A stretch of 64,000 nucleotides of DNA from NCBI RefSeq assembly GCF_024436065.1, contig NZ_JANFNS010000001.1:682001-746000 (forward strand), in the 5' to 3' direction. Positions within the stretch are counted from its first letter, which is position 1. Each line of letters starts with the position of its first letter. Source of the stretch: Saccharibacillus sp. JS10. Its GTDB lineage: Bacteria; Bacillota; Bacilli; Paenibacillales; Paenibacillaceae. The notes under the pieces were generated by a model. That model was not told the DNA's origin. It searched no databases and worked only from the letters and a program-made list of their open reading frames with translations. The translations under genes were made by a program, and so were the position numbers. Shown here in pieces: positions 25,046-35,739 of this stretch.

Positions 25046-26950
25046 TTAAGATGTTAATCCTGATTTCAATGCAGCTAATCGACTTCCGTTTACCGCCTCA
25101 CGTACCAGATCTGCTGCATGTTCTGCGGTCAGACCAGACTCTTGCTGCTGTTCTTTGATGCTGCCATGCTCGATAAAGCAATCCGGCACACCCAAAATCC
25201 GAACTTCAGCATGAATTCCGCGCGAAGCATAAAACTCCAATACAGCGCCGCCTAAGCCGCCTGCTTGAGAAGCTTCTTCCATCACCAGCATTTTCACGCC
25301 GCGTTCTGCAAGGTCGGTTAGCATCTTCTCATCCAAAGGTTTCAAGAAACGCGCATTGACGACTGTCGCTTGAATACCGGAAGACTTGAGTAATTCTGCT
25401 GCTGCCATTGCAGTCTGAACCATCGTACCTACTGCCAAGATGGCACAATTATCGCCTTCGCGAATTGTTTCCCAGCTTCCGATCGGAATATTTTTCAATT
25501 CCGTATCCAGCGGAACACCCAGACCATTGACACGAGGATAACGGAAACCAATCGGCCCTTGATCGTAGTCGAGCGAAGTCTTCATCATATGACGCAATTC
25601 ATTCTCGTCTTTCGGCATCATCAAGACCATATTCGGGATATGACGCAAGAATGCAATGTCGTATACGCCTTGATGCGTCTCGCCGTCTGCGCCGACAAAG
25701 CCTGCACGGTCGATTGCGAAAATAACATTGGCGTTATGTCTGCAAATATCATGTACGATCTGATCGTATGCACGCTGCATAAAGGTCGAATACACGGCAA
25801 AGACCGGCTTCATCCCTTCCATCGCCATCGCGGCACATAAGGTCGCCGCATGTTGCTCCGCGATACCGACGTCGATCATTCGTTTAGGGAAACGCTCGGC
25901 AAATGCCATTAATCCTGATCCGCCTGGCATTGCCGGAGTGACCGCTACGATTCGCTCGTCTTGCTCGGCAAGTTCGATCAGCGTACTGCCAAACACTTCG
26001 GTATACATCGGGTTGCCAGCCGCTTTGAACGTCTGACCAGACTCGATCTTATACGGCGAAATGCCATGCCATTTGTGGGAATCAGCTTCGGCTGGTTTGT
26101 ACCCTTTGCCTTTTGTCGTCACGACATGAACCAGTACAGGGCCTTCGATGTTGTCAGACTGACGGAACGTTTCCATCAATTTCGGTAGATCGTGCCCATC
26201 GACAGGTCCGATATATTTGAAGCCCAGTTCTTCGAACAAGACACCTGGAACCATCATGTATTTCAAGCTATCTTTCACTTTTTCCGCTGTACGCGCAAGC
26301 GTACCGCCGATTGCCGGAATCTTTTTGATCAGCGACTCGACATCGTCTTTTGCACGCAAATAGTGGCGATCCGAACGAACTCGGCTTAGATAATTGTGCA
26401 TTGCGCCTACGTTTGGAGCGATCGACATTTCATTATCGTTCAGTACGACAAGCAGATTTTTCTGCTCGTGACCGATATGATTGAGTGCTTCAAACGCCAT
26501 ACCGCCAGTCAATGCGCCATCGCCGATAATTGCCACGACTTTATTGTCTTCGCCTTTCAGATCGCGTGCCATCGCCATACCCATCGCTGCGGACAACGAC
26601 GTACTACTATGACCGGCTTCCCATACGTCATGTTCACTTTCGTTGCGCTTAACGAAACCACAAAGCCCTTTGTATTTCCGTAAGGTATCGAATCGATCTT
26701 GACGCCCGGTTAAAATTTTATGCACATAGGCTTGATGACCTACGTCAAAAATAAACTTATCCTGTGGGCTGTTATAGCAATAATGCAAAGCAAGCGTGAG
26801 TTCAACAACGCCTAAGTTCGAAGCTAAATGTCCTCCGGTCGTGGATAACTTTTCAATTAAAAATTGACGAATTTCCTGAGCCAAAGGAACCAACTGCTCG
26901 GCAGGCAGACTTTTCAGATCGCCGGGTTGCTTGATTTGTGGAAGGAGCAT
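25046..26950 (-). CDS. dxs: 1-Deoxy-D-xylulose-5-phosphate synthase
   Basis: Condenses pyruvate and glyceraldehyde 3-phosphate with thiamine diphosphate, the first step of the MEP isoprenoid pathway, also feeding thiamine and pyridoxal. 634 residues, normal. [14 protein letters not shown] with the catalytic His region, ThDP-binding [18 protein letters not shown], then the transketolase pyrimidine and C-terminal domains ([18 protein letters not shown]). ispA lies directly upstream, so both isoprenoid genes are together. Confidence 0.96.
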   Translation of the reverse strand: MLLPQIKQPGDLKSLPAEQLVPLAQEIRQFLIEKLSTTGGHLASNLGVVELTLALHYCYNSPQDKFIFDVGHQAYVHKILTGRQDRFDTLRKYKGLCGFVKRNESEHDVWEAGHSSTSLSAAMGMAMARDLKGEDNKVVAIIGDGALTGGMAFEALNHIGHEQKNLLVVLNDNEMSIAPNVGAMHNYLSRVRSDRHYLRAKDDVESLIKKIPAIGGTLARTAEKVKDSLKYMMVPGVLFEELGFKYIGPVDGHDLPKLMETFRQSDNIEGPVLVHVVTTKGKGYKPAEADSHKWHGISPYKIESGQTFKAAGNPMYTEVFGSTLIELAEQDERIVAVTPAMPGGSGLMAFAERFPKRMIDVGIAEQHAATLCAAMAMEGMKPVFAVYSTFMQRAYDQIVHDICRHNANVIFAIDRAGFVGADGETHQGVYDIAFLRHIPNMVLMMPKDENELRHMMKTSLDYDQGPIGFRYPRVNGLGVPLDTELKNIPIGSWETIREGDNCAILAVGTMVQTAMAAAELLKSSGIQATVVNARFLKPLDEKMLTDLAERGVKMLVMEEASQAGGLGGAVLEFYASRGIHAEVRILGVPDCFIEHGSIKEQQQESGLTAEHAADLVREAVNGSRLAALKSGLTS

Positions 26951-27059
26951 CTGTCATTCCCCGCTTTCCTTCATTTTCCTATTTTTTGAGCGCTAACGAT
27001 TTTTCGAGTGAGACAACCCCTACGCAACAAGCGTTCGGGTGTATGTCATAGTATCGATT

Positions 27060-27089
27060 ATTATATCGTTTTTGGGGAAACAAAGCCAA
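27060..27089 (-). promoter_or_regulatory. Candidate sigma-A promoter for dxs
   Basis: Minus-strand TATAAT (27060-27065) with TTGGCT (27084-27089) 18 bases upstream, about 110 bases before the dxs start. The 26951-27167 spacer holds no gene. Confidence 0.5.
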
Positions 27090-27167
27090 TTTTTACGATT
27101 GCTATCCCTCTTTGAGCTTCAAAATTGTTATCTTGTTCAATACCCAAGCAAGCGAGCAACGAAACTT

Positions 27168-28073
27168 TTATCGATCTCGTTCCACCAAATAATCGGCAAT
27201 CGCAAATAAGATTTCAGTCGATTGCAATTGAGCTTGATCTACCGCTGATTTGGCTTCTTCCGTCAATCGACGAACTTCTTCACGCGATGCGTCGAGTCCG
27301 ATCAAAAAAGGATAAGTCACTTTTTCCATCTTCACATCGCTTTGCGTCTTTTTGCCTAACTTGCTTTCGTCGCCGACCAGATCCAAAATATCGTCTTGAA
27401 TTTGGAAAGCAAGCCCGATTCCGTGTCCGAACGTTCGAAGCGCTTCAAGTTGATGGGTAGAAGCTCCAGCCGTACGTCCGCCCGCAATTAACGAAAACAT
27501 AATCAGATCGCTTGTTTTATGCAAATGAATATATTCGAGCCTTGCCCGGTCTGTCGTGCCTTGTTCGCCTTCCATATCCGCTACCTGTCCGCCGACCATC
27601 CCCCGAGGACCTGAATACTCCGATAAATCCGATACAATGGCAATCGCATCTTCGGCAGCAATCAATCCGTCTTTTGCCAATGACGCTACGACATAAAAAG
27701 CATGGGTCAGCAGAGCGTCGCCCGCAAGAATCGCCATCGCTTCGCCGTATACTTTGTGGTTAGTCGGTCTACCGCGACGAAGATCGTCATCATCCATTGC
27801 CGGAAGATCGTCATGGACGAGCGAATACGTATGTAACATTTCTACGGCTGCTGCGACGCGAATCGCGGCTTCTCGGTTTCCTCCAAGACTTTCGCAAGCA
27901 GCTACTACAAGAAGTGGCCGCAGACGTTTACCGCCGGCATCCAGCGAATATCTCATTGATTCCAGCAAAGCGGGCGGCATATCCCAATGTTTGGGGAAGG
28001 CGACATCAAAATAAGTTTCTAAATCTAACGATACTTGCTTGATATACGATTCTAACTCAAAAGCATCATTCAA
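27168..28073 (-). CDS. ispA: Geranyl/farnesyl diphosphate synthase
   Basis: Chain-elongating prenyltransferase making FPP from IPP and DMAPP. 301 residues. First Asp-rich motif DDLPAMDDDDLRRG, second FQIQDDILD, and the usual GGKRLRPLL and HKTSDLI segments. Start is TTG 28073, which overlaps the xseB stop and has a GGAGGGG site 7 bases upstream. Conserved xseB-ispA-dxs order. Confidence 0.94.
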   Translation of the reverse strand: MNDAFELESYIKQVSLDLETYFDVAFPKHWDMPPALLESMRYSLDAGGKRLRPLLVVAACESLGGNREAAIRVAAAVEMLHTYSLVHDDLPAMDDDDLRRGRPTNHKVYGEAMAILAGDALLTHAFYVVASLAKDGLIAAEDAIAIVSDLSEYSGPRGMVGGQVADMEGEQGTTDRARLEYIHLHKTSDLIMFSLIAGGRTAGASTHQLEALRTFGHGIGLAFQIQDDILDLVGDESKLGKKTQSDVKMEKVTYPFLIGLDASREEVRRLTEEAKSAVDQAQLQSTEILFAIADYLVERDR

Positions 28074-28330
28074 AACTTATCCCCTCCGTCTACTTCTTCT
28101 GCGAAGTTTCGGCGTCTTAGCTGCCCGTCTTCTTCGACGATCGTTTCGATTTTGCGTTCGACTTGCTCTAACTTCTGACCGCATAACTGTGACAACTGCA
28201 TTCCTCGTTGAAACAAATCGATCGCTTTTTCCAAAGGAACATCACCTTGCTCAAGCTCGCCTACGATATTCTCTAATTGCTCCATCGCTTGCTCAAAGTT
28301 CAACTCGGCAGACTCTGCATTATGATCCAC
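28070..28330 (-). CDS. xseB: Exonuclease VII small subunit
   Basis: 86 residues with the short helical signature NFEQAMEQLENIVGELEQGDVPLEKAIDLFQRGM. Pairs with XseA to degrade single-stranded DNA. Its ATG lies inside the end of xseA (11-bp overlap) and its stop overlaps the ispA start, implying coupled translation. Confidence 0.94.
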   Translation of the reverse strand: MDHNAESAELNFEQAMEQLENIVGELEQGDVPLEKAIDLFQRGMQLSQLCGQKLEQVERKIETIVEEDGQLRRRNFAEEVDGGDKF

Positions 28331-29681
28331 TTTGATCGCCCTCCTCTGTCGTTTGAATAACTTGGCAGTCCAAACTTCCGTCGTTGATTCGAACTATAAT
28401 TCGATCTCCTGCATTTACTTCGCGAGCCGATTTAATCAGCTTTTTTTCCTGTTCATCGTAGACAAGGCCGTAACCCCGCGCCATAACTTTGAGCGGGCTT
28501 AGCGCATCAAGTTGCCGCATATTGCCTAGCAGTTGTTGACGACGGTCTTTAACAGACATATTCATCGCTTGATTCAGACGATTATCCAACCCGGCAAGTT
28601 GACGAACCGCTGACTGTAATTGCGCGCCTGGATAAAAGCGTGCAAGGCGACTATGCAAACGACTATGTTTGTCCCGACTTAGAGAAAGCTTCGCTTCGCT
28701 TCTGGACGTCAAACGACGCGTTAGACCGTCCAAACGCTGCGCATGCGGCTGAAGCGCGCGCTGCGGCTGCGTTAACACTGCTGAACGTTGCAAACGCATA
28801 AGACGTTCGCGTTCTTGCGCCGAGCGGCGAAGCAAAGCTCCACGCAACCGCTGCTCAAGCTGTATCACACGCTGCTGAAGTTCGCGCCGATCCGGTACAG
28901 CAAGTTCGGAGGCAGCCGTCGGAGTTGCAGCGCGTAGATCGGCAACAAAATCAGAAATCGTAAAATCGGTCTCATGCCCTACCGCCGAAATAACCGGAAT
29001 CGCTGAATCGTAGATCGCTCGTGCGACGATCTCCTCGTTAAAAGCCCATAGTTCTTCTAGCGAACCGCCGCCTCGACCGATGATCAATACTTCGGCTTCG
29101 CCTAATCGATTCAAAATCCGTATCCCTCGAACGATAGAAGCCGCTGCTTCTTTACCTTGTACAAGAGCCGGATAGACCATAACCGGAATACCTGGGAAAC
29201 GGCGTCCTAAGGTGATCAAAATATCTCGGACAGCTGCACCTGTTGGCGAAGTGATTACACCAATCGCAGACGGCAAAGTTGGAATTTTGCGTTTGCCGCT
29301 CTCATCGAACAACCCTTCGCTTTCCAACTTTTTTTTCAATTGTTCATATGCCAAATACAGACTGCCTACTCCGTCAGGCTGCATTTCGGTAATATACAAC
29401 TGGTATTGACCGTCGCGTTCGAATACGGATACGCTTCCTTGCGCCACAACCCGTGTACCTTCACGTGGAACAAACGGCAGCCGTTTATTGTGCGAAGCGA
29501 ACATAATCGCCCGCACACGGCTGCCGGTGTCTTTTAACGTAAAATACATATGCCCGCTTGAATGATGCGTAAAGTTCGAAATTTCACCGCGCACCCATAC
29601 TTCCGGCAGCAACGGGTCCGCTTCGAACTGCTGGCGGATATACCGGTTTAGCTCCTGAATTGACAGTATGCGCTTTTCCAT
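28320..29681 (-). CDS. xseA: Exonuclease VII large subunit
   Basis: 453 residues. N-terminal OB-fold (SIQELNRYIRQQFEADPLLPEVWVRGEISNF), catalytic domain with GRGGGSLEELWAFNEE and ISAVGHETDFTISDFVADLRAATPTAASE, and a coiled-coil with a basic C-terminus. Processive single-strand exonuclease with XseB. Starts 3 bp after folD ends. Confidence 0.95.
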   Translation of the reverse strand: MEKRILSIQELNRYIRQQFEADPLLPEVWVRGEISNFTHHSSGHMYFTLKDTGSRVRAIMFASHNKRLPFVPREGTRVVAQGSVSVFERDGQYQLYITEMQPDGVGSLYLAYEQLKKKLESEGLFDESGKRKIPTLPSAIGVITSPTGAAVRDILITLGRRFPGIPVMVYPALVQGKEAAASIVRGIRILNRLGEAEVLIIGRGGGSLEELWAFNEEIVARAIYDSAIPVISAVGHETDFTISDFVADLRAATPTAASELAVPDRRELQQRVIQLEQRLRGALLRRSAQERERLMRLQRSAVLTQPQRALQPHAQRLDGLTRRLTSRSEAKLSLSRDKHSRLHSRLARFYPGAQLQSAVRQLAGLDNRLNQAMNMSVKDRRQQLLGNMRQLDALSPLKVMARGYGLVYDEQEKKLIKSAREVNAGDRIIVRINDGSLDCQVIQTTEEGDQSGS

Positions 29682-29684
29682 AAA

Positions 29685-30545
29685 TTAAGACAGACCGTGC
29701 GCGCGTTTTGCCGCAACCAATGTATTTTTCATCAGCATCGTAATCGTCATCGGACCTACGCCGCCCGGTACAGGTGTAATGGGTCCCGATACCGCACTTG
29801 CCGATTCAAAATCCACGTCGCCTGCAAGTTTGCCGGTTTCCAAACGGTTGATGCCGACATCAATCACGACAGCGCCGGGTTTGATGAACGAAGCATCGAC
29901 AAAGTTCGCACGTCCAACCGCCACAACCAGAATATCGGCTTGACGCGTCAAGTCGGTCATATTCGCAGTGCGCGAATGACACATGGTAACCGTTGCATTT
30001 TCGCGTTGCAGTAGCAAAGATACCGGTTTGCCGACAATATTACTGCGACCGATTACGACAGCATGTTTGCCTGCGATTTCGATCCCGGTATGTTTAATCA
30101 ATTCGATAACTCCAGCTGGTGTACAAGGAAGCAAACTATCATCACCGATCACCAAGTTGCCCACATTGACCGGATGGAATCCATCGACGTCTTTTTCTGG
30201 TGCGATCGCATTGATAATTGCTTTTTCTTCAATATGACCAGGCAGCGGAAGCTGCACTAAAATCCCGTTAATATTTTTTTGCTCATTCAACGTATGGACA
30301 AGCTTAAGCAAGTCTTCTTGCGAAGTATCTGCTTCCAAACGATGAACTTCAGAGTAAAATCCAAGTTCTTCACAAGCTTTTGCTTTATTGCGTACATAAA
30401 CTTGAGATGCCGGGTCTTCCCCGATCAAAACAACAGCAAGTCCCGGTACACAGTCTTTTGCTGCAAGGGCTTCAACTTCGGTTTTCAGGTTTTGGCGAAT
30501 TTCGTCCGATACTTGTTTTCCGCTGATAATTTGGGCTGTCGTCAT
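29685..30545 (-). CDS. folD: Methylenetetrahydrofolate dehydrogenase/cyclohydrolase FolD
   Basis: 286 residues. Interconverts methylene-, methenyl- and formyl-THF with [25 protein letters not shown] contains the catalytic Lys (YxxxK); [11 protein letters not shown] and [18 protein letters not shown] are family hallmarks, and the tail ends [25 protein letters not shown] ribosome site. Between nusB and xseA, as in B. subtilis. Confidence 0.96.
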   Translation of the reverse strand: MTTAQIISGKQVSDEIRQNLKTEVEALAAKDCVPGLAVVLIGEDPASQVYVRNKAKACEELGFYSEVHRLEADTSQEDLLKLVHTLNEQKNINGILVQLPLPGHIEEKAIINAIAPEKDVDGFHPVNVGNLVIGDDSLLPCTPAGVIELIKHTGIEIAGKHAVVIGRSNIVGKPVSLLLQRENATVTMCHSRTANMTDLTRQADILVVAVGRANFVDASFIKPGAVVIDVGINRLETGKLAGDVDFESASAVSGPITPVPGGVGPMTITMLMKNTLVAAKRAHGLS

Positions 30546-30572
30546 GATTGGATCTCTCCTTTAGGGATATGA

Positions 30573-31025
30573 TTAGTTGAACTTGCTTTTCAGTTCATCC
30601 GCGTCTTGAATCATTTTGCCGAGTACGCCGTTAACGAATTTACCCGACTCGTCTGTGCCAAAATGTTTCGACAGTTCAATCGCTTCGTTGATTGCAACTT
30701 TAGCCGGTACGTCTTCCGCAAAAATCATTTCATAAGCAGCCAGACGCAAAATTTGACGATCGACACGCGAAAGACGGCTGATCTGCCAACCTTTGAGGTA
30801 GCTACCGAGCAAGTCATCCAGCGCTACTTTATGGTTCCATACTCCGTTGACCAAAGATAGCACATATTCTGCCAAACGATCTTCGTCTTCGAGTTTCACT
30901 TCGCCTTCGTTGTCGTTAGCGGCCTCCGAAATCAGCATCGATACAGCATCGAATGCAGCGACCTCGTTCATTTCCATCTGATACAAACTTTGTACGGCAA
31001 GTTCTCTTCCCAATCTTCTTTTCAT
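30573..31025 (-). CDS. nusB: Transcription antitermination factor NusB
   Basis: 150 residues from ATG 31025, chosen because CAGGAGGTACCC directly precedes it and the product starts MKRRLGRELAVQSLYQMEMNE, the family N-terminus; the open frame upstream to 31073 is not needed. Helical NusB fold, C-terminus VPAKVAINEAIELSKHFGTDESGKFVNGVLGKM. Binds boxA with S10 in rRNA antitermination. Confidence 0.95.
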   Translation of the reverse strand: MKRRLGRELAVQSLYQMEMNEVAAFDAVSMLISEAANDNEGEVKLEDEDRLAEYVLSLVNGVWNHKVALDDLLGSYLKGWQISRLSRVDRQILRLAAYEMIFAEDVPAKVAINEAIELSKHFGTDESGKFVNGVLGKMIQDADELKSKFN

Positions 31026-31093
31026 GGGTACCTCCTGTAATCTATTGTTCATTTGTTGGATATTCATTTTCACTCGGGATAACCATGCAAAAA

Positions 31094-31159
31094 CCTGTGA
31101 AACGCTTCTCCCGGTCTTTTAAAAAATGCAACCAGTCCGGCGTAAAAACGTCTCACAGG
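31094..31159 (-). other. Long-range inverted repeat in the nusB leader
   Basis: CCTGTGAGACG and CGTTTCACAGG on the minus strand pair fully (one G-U) across about 44 bases, in the spacer between amaP and nusB. Possibly an mRNA leader structure; no riboswitch class recognised. Confidence 0.35.
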
Positions 31160-31187
31160 CTTTCGCTGAATTGCTTGGTTAAAAATT

Positions 31188-31727
31188 CTATTGTACACGA
31201 CTTCTGATCATTTGCGTTTGTTCGACTCCAGCCACATAGACAGAGACCGAAGCGACAGGAATCCCCGTGATGTCTTGAATAAAGTCTTTGACCCCATGTT
31301 GGACTTCTTCGATCAGCCCGGCAATTGGGTATTCACCGTCAATCACGATACGAAGTTGGATTTCAAGCCCCGGTTCGGTCATTTTAATCCGCGTATGCGG
31401 TTCTTTGACGCCTTTGACGCGGGAAGCGGCTTTCAAACACAAATTCTCAATCGTTTCTACAGAAACTTGAATCACTCCAAGGTCTGTACGTTGATCGATT
31501 GCATGTAAATGCCCACGACTACGGCGCAAAGATACATACAACATCCGCAAACTAATCAAAATAAGTACAGCCAACACACCAATTACAATTGAAAGTGTAG
31601 GCAGATCAAAACGGAAATCGACCGGAACCGAAATCGAACGACTCAGCAGGAGGATGGCGAGAACGCTCAAAATCAAAATCGTTACACTATATAGAAACAA
31701 CAGCAGACGGTCTACAATTTTCGCCAC
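31188..31727 (-). CDS. amaP: Alkaline shock response membrane anchor protein AmaP
   Basis: 179 residues from a GTG start with a GAGGGGG site. Two N-terminal membrane helices (LLLFLYSVTILILSVLAILLL and TLSIVIGVLAVLILISL) anchor a DUF322/Gls24-like domain (VETIENLCLKAASRVKGVKEPHTRIK, ending SVSVYVAGVEQ). In staphylococci AmaP tethers Asp23 to the membrane, and here it follows an asp23 gene directly. Confidence 0.85.
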   Translation of the reverse strand: MAKIVDRLLLFLYSVTILILSVLAILLLSRSISVPVDFRFDLPTLSIVIGVLAVLILISLRMLYVSLRRSRGHLHAIDQRTDLGVIQVSVETIENLCLKAASRVKGVKEPHTRIKMTEPGLEIQLRIVIDGEYPIAGLIEEVQHGVKDFIQDITGIPVASVSVYVAGVEQTQMIRSRVQ

Positions 31728-31757
31728 GTACAGCCAAGCCCCCTCAAAACGGTAGTA

Positions 31758-31783
31758 AACCCCGACTTTGCAGGTCGGGGGTT
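31758..31783 (-). other. Hairpin between asp23 and amaP
   Basis: GC-rich stem AACCCCCGAC against GTCGGGGTT, with only three Ts after it. A weak terminator or attenuator that could lower amaP relative to asp23. Confidence 0.45.
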
Positions 31784-31794
31784 AGAAAAAATCG

Positions 31795-32214
31795 TTATTT
31801 CACCCGAGGCGTACCGAGATCAAACTCCTCGGTTCGTGCTTCGACAGCTTTCGCTCTGAGCTGAACATCGTGTACATGTACGTTGACTTCGATTACGGAT
31901 AAACCGGTCATCATTTCAATCGAACGTTTCACGTTGCGCTGCACAGCTCCGGCAACTTCAGGTAAACGGGAACCATATTCCACGATTACCGATACGTCGA
32001 CGGCTGCTTCGCGCTGACCGACTTCCACTTTTACGCCTTTGGAAAGGTTTTTGCGTCCAAGCAATTCGGCGATCCCGCCAGCAAAGCCACCGCTCATTCC
32101 CGCGATACCTTCAACTTCGATCGTCGCCAAACCTGCAATCACTTCAATCACTTCGGGAGCAATTTGGATTTCGCCAATATCGGTGCGTTCAAATTCTGTA
32201 GGTAAGCTGCTCAT
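31795..32214 (-). CDS. Asp23/Gls24 family envelope stress protein
   Basis: 139 residues from ATG 32214; the AAGGTGG at 32227-32233 abuts an earlier ATG (32226), so the second ATG is better spaced. Domain shows IGEIQIAPEVIEVIAGLATIEVEGIAGMSGG and AAVDVSVIVEYGSRLPEVAGAVQRNVKR, the Asp23 pattern. Corresponds to B. subtilis YqhY beside accC. Thought to act with AmaP at the membrane, and YqhY is linked to acetyl-CoA carboxylase control. Confidence 0.88.
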   Translation of the reverse strand: MSSLPTEFERTDIGEIQIAPEVIEVIAGLATIEVEGIAGMSGGFAGGIAELLGRKNLSKGVKVEVGQREAAVDVSVIVEYGSRLPEVAGAVQRNVKRSIEMMTGLSVIEVNVHVHDVQLRAKAVEARTEEFDLGTPRVK

Positions 32215-32297
32215 ATTCGATACCATCCACCTTATGGATTATTTATTCCTTAAATATATCATTTGAGGTCTCTTGTGACAAACGATGTTTGCCTGAT

Positions 32298-33650
32298 TTA
32301 GACTTCGTTTTCTTCAAGGAATTTAATGTCGAAATCACCACGGATAAACGTCTCATGATTTAACAGACGTTGATGGAACGGAATCGTTGTCGCTACACCT
32401 TCAACTGCGAATTCGGCTAACGCTCTTTTCATTTTTGCAATCGCTTCAGGGCGAGTAGGTGCCCATACGATCAACTTGGCAACCATCGAATCGTAAAACG
32501 GCGGGATATTGTAGCCTTGATAAGCTGCACTATCTACACGAACGCCTAGACCGCCTGGAGGCAGATAAAAGCTGATTTTACCCGGAGATGGCATAAAGTT
32601 GCGATCTGGATCTTCCGCATTGATTCGGCATTCGATCGACCATCCGTTGATTTTGATATCGGATTGTGTAAACGAAAGCGGGTTGCCTTCGGCTACCGAA
32701 ATCATTTCCTGAATCAAATCGACGTTCGTCACCATTTCGGTAACGGGATGTTCTACTTGAATACGCGTGTTCATTTCCATGAAGTAGAAGTTATCGTCCG
32801 GACCCAGCAAGAATTCAAGTGTTCCCGCTCCCGAATAATTAACAGCGTGCGCCGCGCGAACGGCTGCTTCGCCCATTGCGGTGCGAACTTCTTCCGACAA
32901 TACCGAACAAGGAGCTTCTTCGACCAATTTTTGACGACGGCGTTGCACCGAGCAATCGCGTTCACCCAGATGCACAGCGTTGCCGTGTTTATCTGCAATG
33001 ATCTGGATTTCAACGTGCTTCATACCTGTCAAAAACTTCTCAAGATAAACGCCGGAATTACCGAAAGCTTTCTCCGCTTCTTGCTGCGCGGCAACGATTT
33101 GCTGACGCAATGTATCTTCGTCTTCCGCCAATCGAATCCCTTTGCCGCCGCCACCTGCTGTAGCTTTGATAATAACGGGATAACCGATTCCGCGAGCCAA
33201 TTCCACAGCTTCTTCCAAATCCTCGACCAGACCGTCAGAACCCGGAATAACCGGAACTCCTGCTTCTTGCATCGTCAATTTGGCTACCGCTTTATCGCCC
33301 ATTTTGGTGATGGCTTCTGGCGAAGGGCCGATAAACGTAATATTGCATGATCCGCAAATTTCTGCGAAGTCTGCATTTTCAGCCAAAAATCCATAACCCG
33401 GATGAACGGCATCGCACTCGGTAAGCGTTGCGACGCTCATTAGATTCGTGAAGTTCAAATAGCTGTCTTTTGACGCTGTCGGTCCGATGCAATAGGCTTC
33501 GTCCGCCAGACGTACATGCAGCGAGTCGCGATCTGCTTCCGAATATACCGCTACGGTAGAAATCCCAAGCTCGCGGCACGCACGAATAATCCGCACAGCG
33601 ATTTCACCGCGGTTGGCAATTAAAATTTTGTTGAATTTTGTAATATCCAA
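32298..33650 (-). CDS. accC: Biotin carboxylase subunit of acetyl-CoA carboxylase
   Basis: 450 residues from TTG 33650, chosen because AAGGAGG (33661-33667) is 10 bases upstream and the product then matches the family start ([16 protein letters not shown]). An alternative ATG at 33686 overlaps the accB stop (ATGA) but lacks a good site. ATP-grasp features: [35 protein letters not shown] and [18 protein letters not shown]. Carboxylates the biotin on AccB for fatty-acid synthesis. Confidence 0.95.
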   Translation of the reverse strand: MDITKFNKILIANRGEIAVRIIRACRELGISTVAVYSEADRDSLHVRLADEAYCIGPTASKDSYLNFTNLMSVATLTECDAVHPGYGFLAENADFAEICGSCNITFIGPSPEAITKMGDKAVAKLTMQEAGVPVIPGSDGLVEDLEEAVELARGIGYPVIIKATAGGGGKGIRLAEDEDTLRQQIVAAQQEAEKAFGNSGVYLEKFLTGMKHVEIQIIADKHGNAVHLGERDCSVQRRRQKLVEEAPCSVLSEEVRTAMGEAAVRAAHAVNYSGAGTLEFLLGPDDNFYFMEMNTRIQVEHPVTEMVTNVDLIQEMISVAEGNPLSFTQSDIKINGWSIECRINAEDPDRNFMPSPGKISFYLPPGGLGVRVDSAAYQGYNIPPFYDSMVAKLIVWAPTRPEAIAKMKRALAEFAVEGVATTIPFHQRLLNHETFIRGDFDIKFLEENEV

Positions 33651-33682
33651 TTCGATACGTCCTCCTTCCGCTACGAAGTCGC

Positions 33683-34156
33683 TCATTCCGCTCTAACCAA
33701 GAACAGGGGTTGTCCATATTCGACCAACTGTCCGTTCTCGACGAGCACTTCAACGACTTCACCTTTCACTTCTGCAAGAAGTTCGTTCATGAGTTTCATA
33801 GCTTCAATGATGCACACAACCGACTTCTCGTTCACACGGCTACCTGCGCTTACATAAGCATCTGCATCCGGCGACGGCGAAGCATAAAATGTACCAACCA
33901 TTGGAGAGACGATTTTATGTAAAGATTCGTCTGGTGTCGAAACTGCCGGTGCAGCAGTTGGCGCCACTTCTGTATGGGATACAGGCTGAGCTTGAACTTG
34001 TGGTTGTTGTACCCACACAGGGGCTTGGGCATTGGCATCAACGCGTCCGCCTTTGCGAATGACGACACGTGCGCCTTCTTCTTCAAGTTCCAATTCTTGA
34101 ACCGATGTACGATCCAATAATTCAATGAGTTCTTTAATTTCGCTTATTTTAAACAT
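33683..34156 (-). CDS. accB: Biotin carboxyl carrier protein of acetyl-CoA carboxylase
   Basis: 157 residues. Short N-terminal helical domain, a Pro/Ala/Gln-rich linker (residues 44-75) and a biotinyl domain with the EAMKLMNE motif; Lys121 is the biotinylation site. AAGGAG ribosome site. In B. subtilis the spoIIIA operon precedes accB; here only 178 bp, then lysC, precede it. Confidence 0.95.
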   Translation of the reverse strand: MFKISEIKELIELLDRTSVQELELEEEGARVVIRKGGRVDANAQAPVWVQQPQVQAQPVSHTEVAPTAAPAVSTPDESLHKIVSPMVGTFYASPSPDADAYVSAGSRVNEKSVVCIIEAMKLMNELLAEVKGEVVEVLVENGQLVEYGQPLFLVRAE

Positions 34157-34270
34157 TCAGGCACGCTCCTTAACATTTTCAGGCTTGTACGGGGATTTAA
34201 TCCGCTTTTTTGTAAAATGCACGGTAAGCCGTTTACTAACGTTATGTATTATATCACAACACGGTAAAAT

Positions 34271-34310
34271 AAAAAGAGCGGTCTCCAAAGGAGTTTTCCG
34301 CTCTTTTTAT
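34271..34310 (-). terminator. Terminator of lysC
   Basis: 11-bp stem AAAAAGAGCGG/CCGCTCTTTTT with a 16-base loop, symmetrical A/T runs. Confidence 0.85.
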
Positions 34311-34334
34311 CCAAACTTTCGCTTGATTTAACAA

Positions 34335-35588
34335 TTAACGACGATCTTGCGGGCCACCAACGAAAGCTTGCTCTTGCGTATCCAAGTTATAAGCGGTATG
34401 TAGCGCCGCGATAATGTCTTTGACTTTTTCGCCTTCGATTACGCAAGAAACTTTAATTTCCGACGTACTCACCATTTTGATGCTCACGCCTTGATCCGAG
34501 ATGACGCGGAACATTTGTGCCGCCACGCCTGGATGGCTGACCATACCTGCACCGACGATCGAGACTTTGACCAGATCCGTCTCCGAAGTCAGCTCGCGGT
34601 AAGCGACTTGTTCGCGAGTACTTTCGATCACTTGCAGCGCACGATCGACTTCGCCGCCGTTTACCGTAAACGAAAAGTCTGCTTTGCCGTCTTGCGAACC
34701 GCTTTGTACGATAATGTCAACGTCCACGCGTTGTTCTGCCAAAGCGCCGAAGATACCCGCCAATACGCCCGGTACATCCGACACGCCCAAAATACTGATT
34801 CTTGCTACATTTTTATCATAAGCAATCCCGCTCACTACTACGCCTTGCTCCATGCTCGATTCCTCCTCGACTACGGTTCCTTCATTATAATTAAAGCTCG
34901 AACGAACAACTAAGCGCACCGAATTATGTTTGGCATATTCCACAGCGCGTGGATGCAGGACAGCAGCGCCCAGATTGGCAAGTTCCAGCATCTCGTCGTA
35001 CGAGATTGACGGTAATTTTCGTGCACACTTCACGATACGCGGATCTGTTGAATAGATACCGTCAACGTCTGTATAAATCTCGCAAGCGTCCGCTTTGATC
35101 GCTGCTGCCAAAGCAACCGCTGTCGTATCGGAACCGCCGCGTCCAAGCGTCGTAATTTCGCCTTCTTCGCTCATGCCTTGGAATCCCGCTACAATAACGA
35201 TTTTACCGGCATCCAAAGCTTTGATGACACGATCTGGACGAATATTCGTAATTCTAGCACTTCCGTGATTAGACTCCGTCTCGAATCCGGCTTGCCAACC
35301 TGTAAAGGAAATCGCTTCATGACCAATCGCTTGAATCGCAATCGATAACAGCGAAATCGAAATCTGTTCGCCGGTCGTCATCAGCATATCCATTTCACGA
35401 GCCGGAAGATGGTCACTCAGACGTTTTGCGGAATCAATCAGATCGTCTGTCGTGTCTCCCATTGCCGATACGACGACGACGCATTGATGCCCTTCTTCTT
35501 TTTTCTCGGCGACTCGCTTCGCAACGCGCTGCATCCGCTCGGTATCGCCGACGGAACTCCCGCCGAACTTCATGACGAATAATGACAA
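34335..35588 (-). CDS. lysC: Aspartate kinase (beta-type, two ACT domains)
   Basis: Phosphorylates aspartate, the first step to lysine, threonine, methionine and diaminopimelate. 417 residues from TTG 35588, chosen for the GGGGGAG site (35599-35605) and the start LFVMKFGGSSVG. TTGEQ, GFQGM and TTLGRGGSDTTAVALA motifs are intact, and two ACT domains follow (RISILGVSDVPGVLAGIFGAL and VSIVGAGMVSHPGVAAQMF). It occupies the place of the spoIIIA operon between accB and efp. No lysine riboswitch fits in its short leader. Confidence 0.94.
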   Translation of the reverse strand: MSLFVMKFGGSSVGDTERMQRVAKRVAEKKEEGHQCVVVVSAMGDTTDDLIDSAKRLSDHLPAREMDMLMTTGEQISISLLSIAIQAIGHEAISFTGWQAGFETESNHGSARITNIRPDRVIKALDAGKIVIVAGFQGMSEEGEITTLGRGGSDTTAVALAAAIKADACEIYTDVDGIYSTDPRIVKCARKLPSISYDEMLELANLGAAVLHPRAVEYAKHNSVRLVVRSSFNYNEGTVVEEESSMEQGVVVSGIAYDKNVARISILGVSDVPGVLAGIFGALAEQRVDVDIIVQSGSQDGKADFSFTVNGGEVDRALQVIESTREQVAYRELTSETDLVKVSIVGAGMVSHPGVAAQMFRVISDQGVSIKMVSTSEIKVSCVIEGEKVKDIIAALHTAYNLDTQEQAFVGGPQDRR

Positions 35589-35739
35589 AACGTGTTCACT
35601 CCCCCGCATAATTTCGAAACTCATTTTTCCAAACGGCTTCGGTCTTTTTTATCGCTTTAAATGAGTATAATACGAAATCGATGGCTTCTTCCATTGTTTT
35701 TTCGGAAAATTATTTACACTTTCCTGCATCTATTTGCAC

